DNA of 10,344 bases from an uncultured Oscillochloris sp. (GTDB lineage Bacteria > Chloroflexota > Chloroflexia > Chloroflexales > Chloroflexaceae), in the NCBI GenBank assembly GCA_903877945.1, contig CAIRFY010000345.1:1-10344 (forward strand), in the 5' to 3' direction. This document shows, piece by piece, positions 1 to 6,577 of the stretch. A program made the translations under genes and the position numbers. The notes under the pieces were generated by a model. That model ran no database searches. It had not been told where the DNA came from and saw nothing but the letters and a program-made list of their open reading frames with translations. Within the stretch, counting starts at the first letter, position 1. The number at the start of each line of letters is the position of its first letter.

Positions 1-157
1 CTCGCCTCCTCGCCTCCTCGCCTCCTCGCCGCCTCGCCGCCTCGCCGCCTCGCCTCCTCGCCGCCTCGCCTCCTCGCCTCCTCGCCTCCTCGCCGCCTCG
101 CCGCCTCGCCGCCTCGCCTCCTCGCCGCCTCGCCGCCTCGCCGCCTCGCCTCCTCGC
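1..157. repeat. Octamer tandem array with 64-bp higher-order duplication
   Basis: Nineteen complete 8-bp units plus a partial one run from the window edge. Each unit is CTCGCCTC (T) or CTCGCCGC (G). The order is TTTGGGTG, TTTGGGTG, GGT, so bases 1-64 and 65-128 are identical 64-bp blocks. The array has grown both by single units and by a block duplication. On the other strand the unit is GCGAGGNN. The array lies past the terminator of the leftward sigma-factor gene and is open at the left edge, so its full length is unknown. An 8-bp period does not keep a reading frame and no gene is proposed here. Confidence 0.95.
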
Positions 158-205
158 AGTACGGTCATGCGAAGAGCGCCCTTCTGAAACCTTGTCTAAC
201 CGAGA

Positions 206-258
206 GCGGGCAAAGAAAAAGATTGTCAGCCAAGCTGACAACCTTCTTCTCTGCCCGC
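206..258 (-). terminator. 25-bp hairpin downstream of the sigma-factor gene
   Basis: Arms 206-230 and 234-258 are separated by a 3-nt loop. On the + strand three of the 25 pairs are A-C mismatches, but in a minus-strand transcript all three become G-U wobbles, giving an uninterrupted 25-bp stem. The wobble pattern favours an RNA structure made from the minus strand, the strand of the sigma gene that ends at 286. No clear U-tract follows the stem, so it may act as a 3'-end stabiliser or processing site rather than a classic intrinsic terminator. Confidence 0.65.
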
Positions 259-285
259 CACTGTATCAGAACGAGGGCGGTTGCC

Positions 286-1077
286 CTAGAATGAGGCCAT
301 CATCGTGCGCAGTTGCTGGTTGCGGCTAAGCCGACCCAGCACATTCCGCTTCACATTATAGACATCGTTCACGCTATGAAACAGATCACCGCGCTTGGCG
401 AAGATCGTCCGTGGCGTCAGACTAAGCACAAACGAGCAGTAGACCACCACGCGCTCGATCTCGCTGTTGAGCTGGTCGTTAATAAAGCGCCAGAACTCTT
501 CGCGGTCTACCCGGCTCATCGCCTCTTCGTCGGGTGAGTAGTGCGGGGCGTGGCTGGACGTGACCGTTTCCTCGGGAAGCATTTCCGACCAAGACTGGGC
601 GCGGACGCTGTCAATCACCACGCTGGTGGCGCAGAGTTGGAGGTACTGAAGGAGCGAGGCGAGGTTCGGAAAGGCGGCGAAACGCTCAGGGGAGAGGGCG
701 CGCCAGAATTTGGTGAAGGCACCCACAACAAAATACTCGCTGCTCTCGCCGCTGCTGGTGAAGGCACCACTCCGCCTGATCCAGCCCTCGACAAGGCCGC
801 TATAGTGCAAGTAGAGTTGCTCCCATGCCAACTCATCACGCTCAACCAGGGCGCGACGGAAAAGCTCGTAGCTGTAGCGCGTATCGTGCTGCTGCCCCCG
901 ATAGAATCGCTCGCTCTCGGTGGCGCAGCGTCGCACCAGAAATGCGAGATCCATCTCGATGGGGGCGTCATCGTGAATAATCACTCCTATCTCGCGTCCA
1001 GGGCGAGTCCGCGCCACAGCGCTATGGGCTGTCTCCAGAGCGGGTCGGGTGGATGTGTCGATATACTGCGTGATCAT
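286..1077 (-). CDS. Sigma-70-like (ECF-type) RNA polymerase sigma factor
   Basis: 263 aa. It probably directs RNA polymerase to a small regulon. Residues about 68-160 resemble sigma region 2: an ELFRRAL..RDELAWEQLY..Y..LV.GWI helix, then AFTKFWRAL (120-128) and a YLQLCATSVVIDSVR helix (145-159), which fits the -10 recognition part. Residues about 192-255 resemble region 4, ending in VNDVYNVKRNVLGRLSRN as a helix-turn-helix-like end. The first 45 or so residues look disordered and form an extension beyond a standard ECF factor. The ATG at 1077 is preceded by GAGG with 7-nt spacing, which supports this start. It is a single gene with no adjacent anti-sigma gene, so how it is controlled is not visible. 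A weak possible promoter (GTGACA-N16-TATGTC on the minus strand) lies near 1140-1170. The family call rests on motif pattern; the exact ECF group is unknown. Confidence 0.75.
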   Translation of the reverse strand: MITQYIDTSTRPALETAHSAVARTRPGREIGVIIHDDAPIEMDLAFLVRRCATESERFYRGQQHDTRYSYELFRRALVERDELAWEQLYLHYSGLVEGWIRRSGAFTSSGESSEYFVVGAFTKFWRALSPERFAAFPNLASLLQYLQLCATSVVIDSVRAQSWSEMLPEETVTSSHAPHYSPDEEAMSRVDREEFWRFINDQLNSEIERVVVYCSFVLSLTPRTIFAKRGDLFHSVNDVYNVKRNVLGRLSRNQQLRTMMASF

Positions 1078-1622
1078 GGGGCATCCTCAATTCTTTAGGC
1101 AGCCCGCCGGAGTATGCCGGTAGCGCATCGCGGCGCGACATAAGCGATTTGTATCGTGTGTCACGTTGGGAATCTGGCGCGTTCTACCCTCGCCAAACCT
1201 TGTCTCTCTAGGCTGATTGTAGACAATGCGGTTAGAGCTGAGAAGATCGGGAGATGAGCAACGGATGACAGATATTACGACCGTTGGTCGTACATCGCAG
1301 GGGCGCACGGGGTTAGAGGTTAGTCGCGCACGGAAGGGGGGAGCAGCAACCCGTTCAATAGGTCACGGGTGCGGGTGTGCGCGGCGACAGGGCCGTCGAC
1401 CGAAGGGGAGCGGTCGATCTGATCGGCAGGCGTACCAACTGAACGGGCAGCCGCCACATTTTCAGCAAGAATGACAGCCTGTATCTGCATATGCCGAATC
1501 ATAACGCACATAGACGGTGGCAACAATCGGACAAGGGTACGATCTCTGGGACAAAACGGCGGGGTGCGCGAAGATCTTCATTCAGCATTGACGCCCGGAC
1601 GAGATCGGGTAAGATAGGCGCT
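1078..1622. other. 545-bp intergenic stretch without a convincing gene
   Basis: This separates the leftward sigma gene from the rightward membrane-protein gene, so it must hold two divergent promoters; only the rightward one (1588-1615) is clear. A 7-bp inverted repeat TCGACCG/CGGTCGA (1396-1402 and 1411-1417) flanks an 8-nt loop. A leftward open frame ending at 1320, with ATG at 1502 or 1490, would encode about 56-60 aa with a fairly gene-like codon pattern (AENVAAARSVGTPADQIDRS). It lacks a ribosome binding site and a recognisable relative, so I leave it as a possible small gene or gene remnant. The 11-mer AAACCTTGTCT at 1195-1205 repeats the one at 187-197. Confidence 0.5.
1588..1615 (+). 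promoter_or_regulatory. Sigma-70-type promoter for the 1623 gene, probably leaderless
   Basis: TTGACG (1588-1593), a 16-bp spacer, then TAAGAT (1610-1615). The -10 box ends 7 nt before the ATG at 1623, so transcription would start at or next to the A of the start codon. No Shine-Dalgarno sequence precedes the ATG, which agrees with a leaderless mRNA. Box match is seen in the sequence; the start point is inferred. Confidence 0.7.
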
Positions 1623-2069
1623 ATGGAACATAACTTCTTTGTCTACCAGCGCCGTGCGCTGCGCCCCCTGCTGCGATGGGGGATGGGCAGCAGCGTAGTC
1701 GGTGCTGCACTCACGCTGCTGCCACACGACTACTGGCGTCAGCTTGGCACGCAGGCCGTCACGTGGGGTGTGATCGACGCTGCCCTAGCTGTCGCCGGGC
1801 AGCGTGCGGCGCTGGTGAAGGCCGAGCATAGCTTCGCTGGCGATCTGAGCGAGTCTCAGGAGCACATCGCGGTTGAGCAGTTCCACCGCATTTTGCTGAT
1901 CAATACTGGCCTGGATGTGCTTTATATTCTCGTCGGGCTATTCACCGCCAACCGCTACGCCGAGATGCCTAAACGCCGTGGCCTCGGGCATGGCATCGCT
2001 ATCCAGGGCGTCTTTCTGCTTATTTTCGATGGCCTGCTCACCCGCGATGTCCGCGTGCGCTGGCTCTAG
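1623..2069 (+). CDS. Small four-helix integral membrane protein, DUF6992-like
   Basis: 148 aa. Four hydrophobic segments are visible at about residues 17-34, 42-65, 88-109 and 121-140, with a polar loop at 66-87 (KAEHSFAGDLSESQEHIAVEQ). The N-terminus is aromatic and basic (FVYQRRALRPLLRWGMG). It resembles the short membrane proteins of unknown function grouped as DUF6992, in which a GxxxG-like first helix and an R..L.IN.GLDV.Y...G third helix recur; that assignment is from memory of the pattern. No catalytic residues are evident. A longer in-frame start at 1491 exists, but the ATG at 1623 fits both the promoter spacing and the start of the hydrophobic protein. A palindromic heptamer repeat begins 5 nt after its stop codon. 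Confidence 0.75.
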   Translation: MEHNFFVYQRRALRPLLRWGMGSSVVGAALTLLPHDYWRQLGTQAVTWGVIDAALAVAGQRAALVKAEHSFAGDLSESQEHIAVEQFHRILLINTGLDVLYILVGLFTANRYAEMPKRRGLGHGIAIQGVFLLIFDGLLTRDVRVRWL

Positions 2070-2074
2070 CTCTC

Positions 2075-2145
2075 AATGCAAAATGCAAAATGCGAAATGC
2101 AAAATGGGCTTTGCATCTTGCATCTTGCATTTTGCATTTTGCATT
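2075..2145. repeat. Heptamer (TGCAAAA) inverted repeat between genes
   Basis: The left arm 2075-2106 holds four copies of ATGCAAA-type heptamers and the right arm 2114-2145 holds the reverse, TGCATTT/TGCATCT. 29 of 32 positions are complementary around a 7-nt loop. It could fold in RNA from either strand and may attenuate or terminate transcription after the membrane-protein gene. It ends 4 nt before the next start codon, occupying the place where a ribosome binding site would normally be. Tandem heptamers of this composition are familiar as intergenic repeats in Chloroflexota genomes. Confidence 0.9.
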
Positions 2146-2149
2146 TACT

Positions 2150-3232
2150 ATGATCACACGTGCGCTCTTTCCTCTACTCCAGTGCCCCACCTGCCGCTCA
2201 CGCGACCTGTATGTGGCCGATGATGGCCTGCACTGCGCGTCGTGCGCGAACGTCTATGCGTTTGCCGATGGCTACATCGATCTGATGCCCCGTGGCACCG
2301 CTTACGGCTATGTCTCAAAGTACGTCACCGACGAGGCCGAGCTTGCGGAGGAGCTTGATTACCGCGACCTGGCCCCGCCGCTGCTGGCCGCCGGGGTGCG
2401 CGACCGCGCCCTGCGCCGCATGTTGCGCTGGCAGCCCGGCGATGTGGCCCTGGATAATGGCTGCGGCACCGCCAAGCACGCGGTCTGGAACGCCAGCCGC
2501 GTTGGTTTGATGGTCGGCTCTGACCCGGCAACCCTCTTTGCCGATGAGGCGGTGGCAACGGTGGCGCTGACGAAGGCGGACTCGCGATCCCTGCCATTCG
2601 CCGAGGGGAGCTTTGATAAGGCGTTCGCCATCGACATTCTGGAGCACTTCCCGCTCGACGTGATCGACGATTATTTGGCTGAGACGGCCCGCGTGCTGCG
2701 ACCGGGCGGGCGTATGCTGGCCTTCTCCAACACCCGCGAGATGTCGCCTATCCAGCCAATCATCAACCTGAGCCGCCGCCTCGGGCGGCTGTTTGTGCGC
2801 GCCGGGGTCTACGACTTCTCACGCGAGGCCCGCCGCAAGTCCGACCACCTGAAGTCGCTGGAAACCTGGGAGGATGTGCTGGCAGCCTTCGAGCGGGCCG
2901 GTTTGCGCCCAGTCCGGGTGATCTTCTGGAACAGTCTGTTCACCACGTTTGTGGAGCATGTGCTGATGAAGCTGGGCGAGGCGGTGATGGGAAGGCAGGA
3001 GGCCAAAGGGAAGCCTCAGCCCTCAGCCCTCAGCCCTCAACCCTCGGCAGACGGCATCGCCCGCGAGATTCGCGCCCGTCGGCGCATACGCTCGCAGCTA
3101 CGGCCCGGCAGCCCGGTCTACTACGCCCTGATGGCTGTCACCCTGCTGATGGAGCTTGACCTCTGGCTCTTCGGCTGGATGCGCTGCGGTAGCTACTTTA
3201 TTCTGGTTGAAAAGCCACGCTCGCCGGGATAA
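2150..3232 (+). CDS. Zinc-ribbon class I SAM-dependent methyltransferase
   Basis: 360 aa. The N-terminus carries a Trm112-like zinc ribbon with CxxC pairs at 12-15 and 29-32. The Rossmann methyltransferase core follows: motif I VALDNGCGTAK (98-108), an acidic residue after beta-2 (D124), DSRSLPF (143-149) and FDKAFAIDILEHF (154-166), then ETARVLRPGGRML. This is the layout of methyltransferases that modify small molecules, lipids or glycans; the substrate cannot be read. The C-terminus has a hydrophobic stretch at about 315-345 that may bind the membrane. A 7-bp repeat insert encodes a Pro/Ser-rich linker near 289-300. The ATG at 2150 puts the ribbon at residue 12, as is usual for the family. 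A start at 2090 would add 20 residues translated from the repeat and is less likely. No Shine-Dalgarno is seen. The next gene begins 1 bp after the stop. Confidence 0.85.
   Translation: MITRALFPLLQCPTCRSRDLYVADDGLHCASCANVYAFADGYIDLMPRGTAYGYVSKYVTDEAELAEELDYRDLAPPLLAAGVRDRALRRMLRWQPGDVALDNGCGTAKHAVWNASRVGLMVGSDPATLFADEAVATVALTKADSRSLPFAEGSFDKAFAIDILEHFPLDVIDDYLAETARVLRPGGRMLAFSNTREMSPIQPIINLSRRLGRLFVRAGVYDFSREARRKSDHLKSLETWEDVLAAFERAGLRPVRVIFWNSLFTTFVEHVLMKLGEAVMGRQEAKGKPQPSALSPQPSADGIAREIRARRRIRSQLRPGSPVYYALMAVTLLMELDLWLFGWMRCGSYFILVEKPRSPG
3014..3048 (+). repeat. Five 7-bp tandem units inside the methyltransferase gene
   Basis: Three perfect CCTCAGC units are followed by CCTCAAC and CCTCGGC. 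They encode a KPQPSALSPQPSADG-type linker between the methyltransferase fold and the hydrophobic C-terminus. Because 7 is not a multiple of 3, gain or loss of one unit would shift the frame and remove the last 60 or so residues. The same CAGCCCT-type heptamer is common as an intergenic repeat in this group, so this looks like an intragenic copy. Confidence 0.85.
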
Positions 3233-3233
3233 T

Positions 3234-4274
3234 ATGACAATCCGACCGCTCTACATCTCGCCCGTCGGTCGTGGCGGGGTTGACTTTGGCATCCAGAACA
3301 TCGCCCGCTCGGTGCGCGCCTCCGGCCTGCGCCCGGAGCTGCTGCGCCTGCCCGAGATCTACAACTTCGCGCCCTTCCTCATCTCGCGTGGGCTGCCTGC
3401 CGACTGGTGGCGTGGCTTTGATGTGGTGCAGGGCCGCTCGCGGGTGGCTTTTGCCTTCCGCGAGACGGGCCTGCCGGTGGTGACGACGGTTCATCACCTG
3501 ACGACCGACCCTGACCTACAGCCCTACAGCTCACTGGCCCAGCGCATCTTCTACCGGCTGGTCGAGTCGCGCTATGACGGACTTTCAATCGCCCGCGCCG
3601 ACGCGGTGGTGTGCGTGAGCCGCTTTACCCAGCGTCAGGTTGAGCAGACCTACGGGCGGCGCGACAGCGTGATCATCTTTGATGGGATCGACACCGAGGT
3701 GTTTGTGCCGACGGTGGGGATGGCCCGCCGTGACGACGGGTTGCCGCCCTCGGATGCGCGCATCCGGCTGCTGTTTGTGGGCAACCGCACGCGGCGCAAG
3801 GGCTTTGACCTGCTGCCGCAGATTATGGATCGGCTGCCCACTGACTACACGCTCTTCTACACTGGGGGCTTCCAGGGCCAGGACGAGGGGCCGCCGCACC
3901 CGCGCATGGTGGCGCTTGGCTCGCCTGACCGGGCTGGGCTGGTGGCGGCCTACCAGAGCTGCGACATCCTGCTCTTCCCCTCGCGCCTGGAGGGCTTTGG
4001 GATCGCCCCGGCTGAGGCTCTGGCCTGCGGTCGCCCGGTGGTCACGACCAACGCCAGCGCACTGCCGGAGGTGGTGGACGAGGGGCAGAGTGGCTTTCTG
4101 GTGGCCCGCAACGATGTGGCAGGCTACGCGGAGCGAGTGCAGACCCTGGGCGAGGACGCGGCGCTACGCCAGCGTTTCGGCGAGTTTGGGCGTGAGAAAG
4201 TCGCGGCGAGTTTTGGCTATGACCAGTTGGGGAACGGATTCGCCGCGCTCTATGCGCGGCTGCTGGGGAGATAA
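3234..4274 (+). CDS. GT4-family glycosyltransferase
   Basis: 346 aa, GT-B fold, retaining type. The N-terminal domain has the glycine-rich GRGGVDFGIQNIARSVRASG (13-31), the usual start of GT4 enzymes, and VVTTVHHLT (82-90). The C-terminal nucleotide-sugar domain starts at about 178 with RLLFVGNRTRRKGFDLL. It carries the E-x7-E motif EGFGIAPAE (E253, E261), then ALACGRPVVTTNASALPEVV and GFLV. Acceptor and sugar cannot be told. No signal peptide or membrane segment is seen, so it likely acts on the cytoplasmic face. The ATG at 3234 lies 1 bp after the methyltransferase stop, which implies translational coupling, and it places the GT4 motif at the right distance from the N-terminus; the longer frame from 3156 would run back inside the methyltransferase gene. 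Together the two genes suggest decoration of a lipid-linked or surface glycan. Confidence 0.9.
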   Translation: MTIRPLYISPVGRGGVDFGIQNIARSVRASGLRPELLRLPEIYNFAPFLISRGLPADWWRGFDVVQGRSRVAFAFRETGLPVVTTVHHLTTDPDLQPYSSLAQRIFYRLVESRYDGLSIARADAVVCVSRFTQRQVEQTYGRRDSVIIFDGIDTEVFVPTVGMARRDDGLPPSDARIRLLFVGNRTRRKGFDLLPQIMDRLPTDYTLFYTGGFQGQDEGPPHPRMVALGSPDRAGLVAAYQSCDILLFPSRLEGFGIAPAEALACGRPVVTTNASALPEVVDEGQSGFLVARNDVAGYAERVQTLGEDAALRQRFGEFGREKVAASFGYDQLGNGFAALYARLLGR

Positions 4275-4447
4275 ACACAGAGTTGCCGTTCGCTTAAACC
4301 TGGACAGGGTTCGGAAGATTGGATAGGCTCGTGTGATGAACGAGCCAACCCACAGGGTCTGGATCCCGTCTGTTATAGGTGATCGACCGTACATTCGTCT
4401 GAACCACCTGGGTAGATGAGCGAACGACACGTACAATGATCCGAGAA
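4275..4447. other. Gap between convergent genes, possible small hairpin
   Basis: Both flanking genes end here, so terminators are expected. Only a 7-bp stem, GGCTCGT/ACGAGCC (4326-4332 and 4340-4346, 7-nt loop), is visible. It has no T-tract on either strand. This marks the border between the GC-rich glycosyltransferase and the lower-GC methylase gene. Confidence 0.4.
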
Positions 4448-6577
4448 CTAGTATATGAGGTCTTTCGCAAGCGTATTAATCATCGGTTCATACTGTGCCA
4501 GCAGCGCCGTTGCGCTCGTAGTACCGGGCATAGCGCTGAGTCGAACGAGGATACAGCCCATGAGCGCCATCTTGACATCGCCTTGTGAGAGGCTGAGTCC
4601 GCAGGTTCGGAGTGTGGCAACGACCGCACGAGTTTCGTCAGCAGCCAGATGGAGCATATCGTTCGCCATCAATGGATCGCTCACATCGCCCGCATCCTTT
4701 CGGCAGACAATGATCAGGTCGTAGCTTACGGGAACCTTCGCTTGCTGCACAGGCACCGACACTGACATCTCGGCTTTGACAAGGTGGGTCTTTGTTATGA
4801 CAAATCCCGCTTCGCGGATAGCCCGGTAGAGCGCGGCCCAGCCCTCCGTACGGGTATGGTGGTATGTGAAGATCAGCAACCCATCCGGTTTTAGCACCCG
4901 GTGGCACTCCGCGAAAACCCCGCCAAGCCGCTCCGTAAACACGCATGCATCGGTCTGCTGCACCTCCTGGAGTGATCGGGTTGTGGTGCTGGCGAAGGCC
5001 AGATCATCCGGCAAGAGCTGGCGCAGCCAGACATAGAAGAAGTCGGCGAGCTGGGAATAATGGACATTATCGAAGAAGGGCGGATCGGTTACCACAAGGT
5101 CAACACTCTCAGAATCAATATCAGTAACTGCCGAATCACCTACCGAGAGGTAGACCTGTGCCCCCTGGGTGAACGCCGCATAGTCTATGGCTGGAACTGC
5201 ATTCAGTGGCGGCGCGAGATCAAAGACCTTCTCGTGGGTCACCTTTGGCTGCGTGGCCCCCATGCGCAACTCAAATGGCCGATCCTTATAGTCAAGGGCG
5301 CGCAGGATACGATACTCAAAGAGTGTGGAAAACGAGCCCGATGATCGCTCGGTTCCCCAGAGATTTGCCTCTAGTGGTGTCAGTTCTGGTTTCAAGATAT
5401 GATGTGCAAACATATGCCGAACCGCACCCGTACCAATCCCCTTAAACGACGCAAACATATTATTGAATTCCAGGGCACCTGAGAAAAGACAAGCCATAAG
5501 TGGGCGCACATGAGGGTTGGGGATGGCGGCAACCCCACGCATCAGCGTAGCAAGCGCGACCAACTGGCGGGCATTAAACATCTGATGCCAGAACTGGTAG
5601 CCATAGTGGAGAACTTGGTTCGTATTGTAGCCGGGAGTGATTGTCTCCTGCGGGATATGCGGCCAGAGCGCCGTGAGTTGTAGGCTGGCCTGCTCGTAGC
5701 GCGCCCGATCATCGGCGCTGATTGGGAGGAAATGTTTATCGCCTGTAGGGCCGAGGGCCATTTTGGCATAGAGCCGATGTGTGGGCGGGATACCCTGACG
5801 ACGCACAGCATCAATCAGGATGAACGTTGCATGGCAATGCGGGCAACGTACATATGACCGATCAAACACCCCCTGCTGCGGGTTATAGCGCATCGCGCAC
5901 TGGTGGCAGATCGCCGTAGTCGCATCGTGATCCACCACATTGATTGCATCGCAGGATGGGCACAGCGATTGCGATGCCGGGTACTGCTTAGGGTAGGCGT
6001 GCTTAGCAAAGATACGGCTCTTGAACAGATCGATCTGCTGGGCGCAGAGCGGGCAGGCGATGACTTTCACCCAGAAATAGTAGAGCCCTTCTGCCGGTGT
6101 ACCATCAGGCAAGGCGCAGGCATAGAGTGACGTGATCTGCGGTGCGACCGTCTGAGTCAACTGATCGTAGGCAGCAATTACTTCGGCCCGATCATAGGGT
6201 TGAATCGCTGCGCGAACCATCGCATAGGACACCGGGTTAATATCGCGTCCGATCACCCGGCAGCCAAGTTTCACTGCCTCGTGAATGGTGACTCCGCTGC
6301 CCATAAACGGGTCATAGATCACTGTGTCCGGGAAAGCTGCGGGCGTCCACAGGAGATCGGCCACGTCCTGATGTCCGTCGGCACACCCAGCCACGATCAT
6401 GGCGCGAAAGACCGAGCCGAGTCGACGTGCCCACCACTTGTGGATGTATGAGAGTGGTCGATAAATTTCCTTGCGCCATGATTCGTGCTCCGCAATGGTG
6501 CTGACGAGCGCGGCAGGGAATCCATTCTCAATGGCACGGGCGATCTGGGAAGTAGCGACGGAGATGGGCTGCGTCAT
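4448..6577 (-). CDS. Zinc-ribbon DNA methyltransferase (COG1743/DUF1156-like), modification subunit
   Basis: 709 aa. It probably transfers a methyl group from SAM to an exocyclic amino group of A or C in DNA, protecting the host from the coupled nuclease. The N-terminus has the YRPLSYIHKWWARR motif (39-52) typical of DUF1156/COG1743 methylases. The SAM-binding motif DPFMGSGVT (89-97) follows, with GRDINP (110-115) after it. The insert has four CxxC pairs at 175-178, 206-209, 224-227 and 245-248, enough for two zinc ribbons. The catalytic DPPF is at about 498-501 (TDPPFFDNVHYSQLADFFYVWLR), then RVLKPDGLLIFTYHH. The motif order is SAM site, long insert, then DPPF, with the insert likely recognising the target. 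It is shorter than many COG1743 proteins but looks complete. Its ATG overlaps the nuclease stop by 4 nt (ATGA), so it is translated after the nuclease. Base composition is lower in GC than flanking genes (for example 29 of 60 at 5401-5460 against 40 of 60 at 3601-3660). Confidence 0.88.
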   Translation of the reverse strand: MTQPISVATSQIARAIENGFPAALVSTIAEHESWRKEIYRPLSYIHKWWARRLGSVFRAMIVAGCADGHQDVADLLWTPAAFPDTVIYDPFMGSGVTIHEAVKLGCRVIGRDINPVSYAMVRAAIQPYDRAEVIAAYDQLTQTVAPQITSLYACALPDGTPAEGLYYFWVKVIACPLCAQQIDLFKSRIFAKHAYPKQYPASQSLCPSCDAINVVDHDATTAICHQCAMRYNPQQGVFDRSYVRCPHCHATFILIDAVRRQGIPPTHRLYAKMALGPTGDKHFLPISADDRARYEQASLQLTALWPHIPQETITPGYNTNQVLHYGYQFWHQMFNARQLVALATLMRGVAAIPNPHVRPLMACLFSGALEFNNMFASFKGIGTGAVRHMFAHHILKPELTPLEANLWGTERSSGSFSTLFEYRILRALDYKDRPFELRMGATQPKVTHEKVFDLAPPLNAVPAIDYAAFTQGAQVYLSVGDSAVTDIDSESVDLVVTDPPFFDNVHYSQLADFFYVWLRQLLPDDLAFASTTTRSLQEVQQTDACVFTERLGGVFAECHRVLKPDGLLIFTYHHTRTEGWAALYRAIREAGFVITKTHLVKAEMSVSVPVQQAKVPVSYDLIIVCRKDAGDVSDPLMANDMLHLAADETRAVVATLRTCGLSLSQGDVKMALMGCILVRLSAMPGTTSATALLAQYEPMINTLAKDLIY

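Noticed and set aside
1..157. Reading the octamer array as a CRISPR or as a coding repeat protein
   Set aside because: The units are 8 bp with no unique spacers, and the period is not a multiple of 3, so each frame cycles through low-complexity residues.
541..1098. 185-aa rightward open frame over the sigma gene
   Set aside because: It is the antisense shadow of the sigma-70-like gene, which has family motifs and a ribosome binding site.
1320..1502. Leftward 60-aa open frame in the large intergenic stretch
   Set aside because: Codon pattern is moderately gene-like, but there is no ribosome binding site, promoter or recognised relative; kept only as a remark in the gap entry.
3679..4326. 215-aa rightward frame inside the glycosyltransferase gene
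   Set aside because: It is Trp/Arg-rich, as expected from an out-of-frame reading of a GC-rich gene, and conflicts with intact GT4 motifs.
4326..4420. A tRNA suggested by a 7-bp stem
   Set aside because: The stem has a 7-nt loop like an anticodon arm, but no acceptor stem, D-arm or TTC-type T-arm can be placed around it.
4164..4436. Leftward 90-aa frame across the glycosyltransferase end
   Set aside because: It overlaps the conserved GT4 C-terminus antisense and shows no motif or ribosome binding site.
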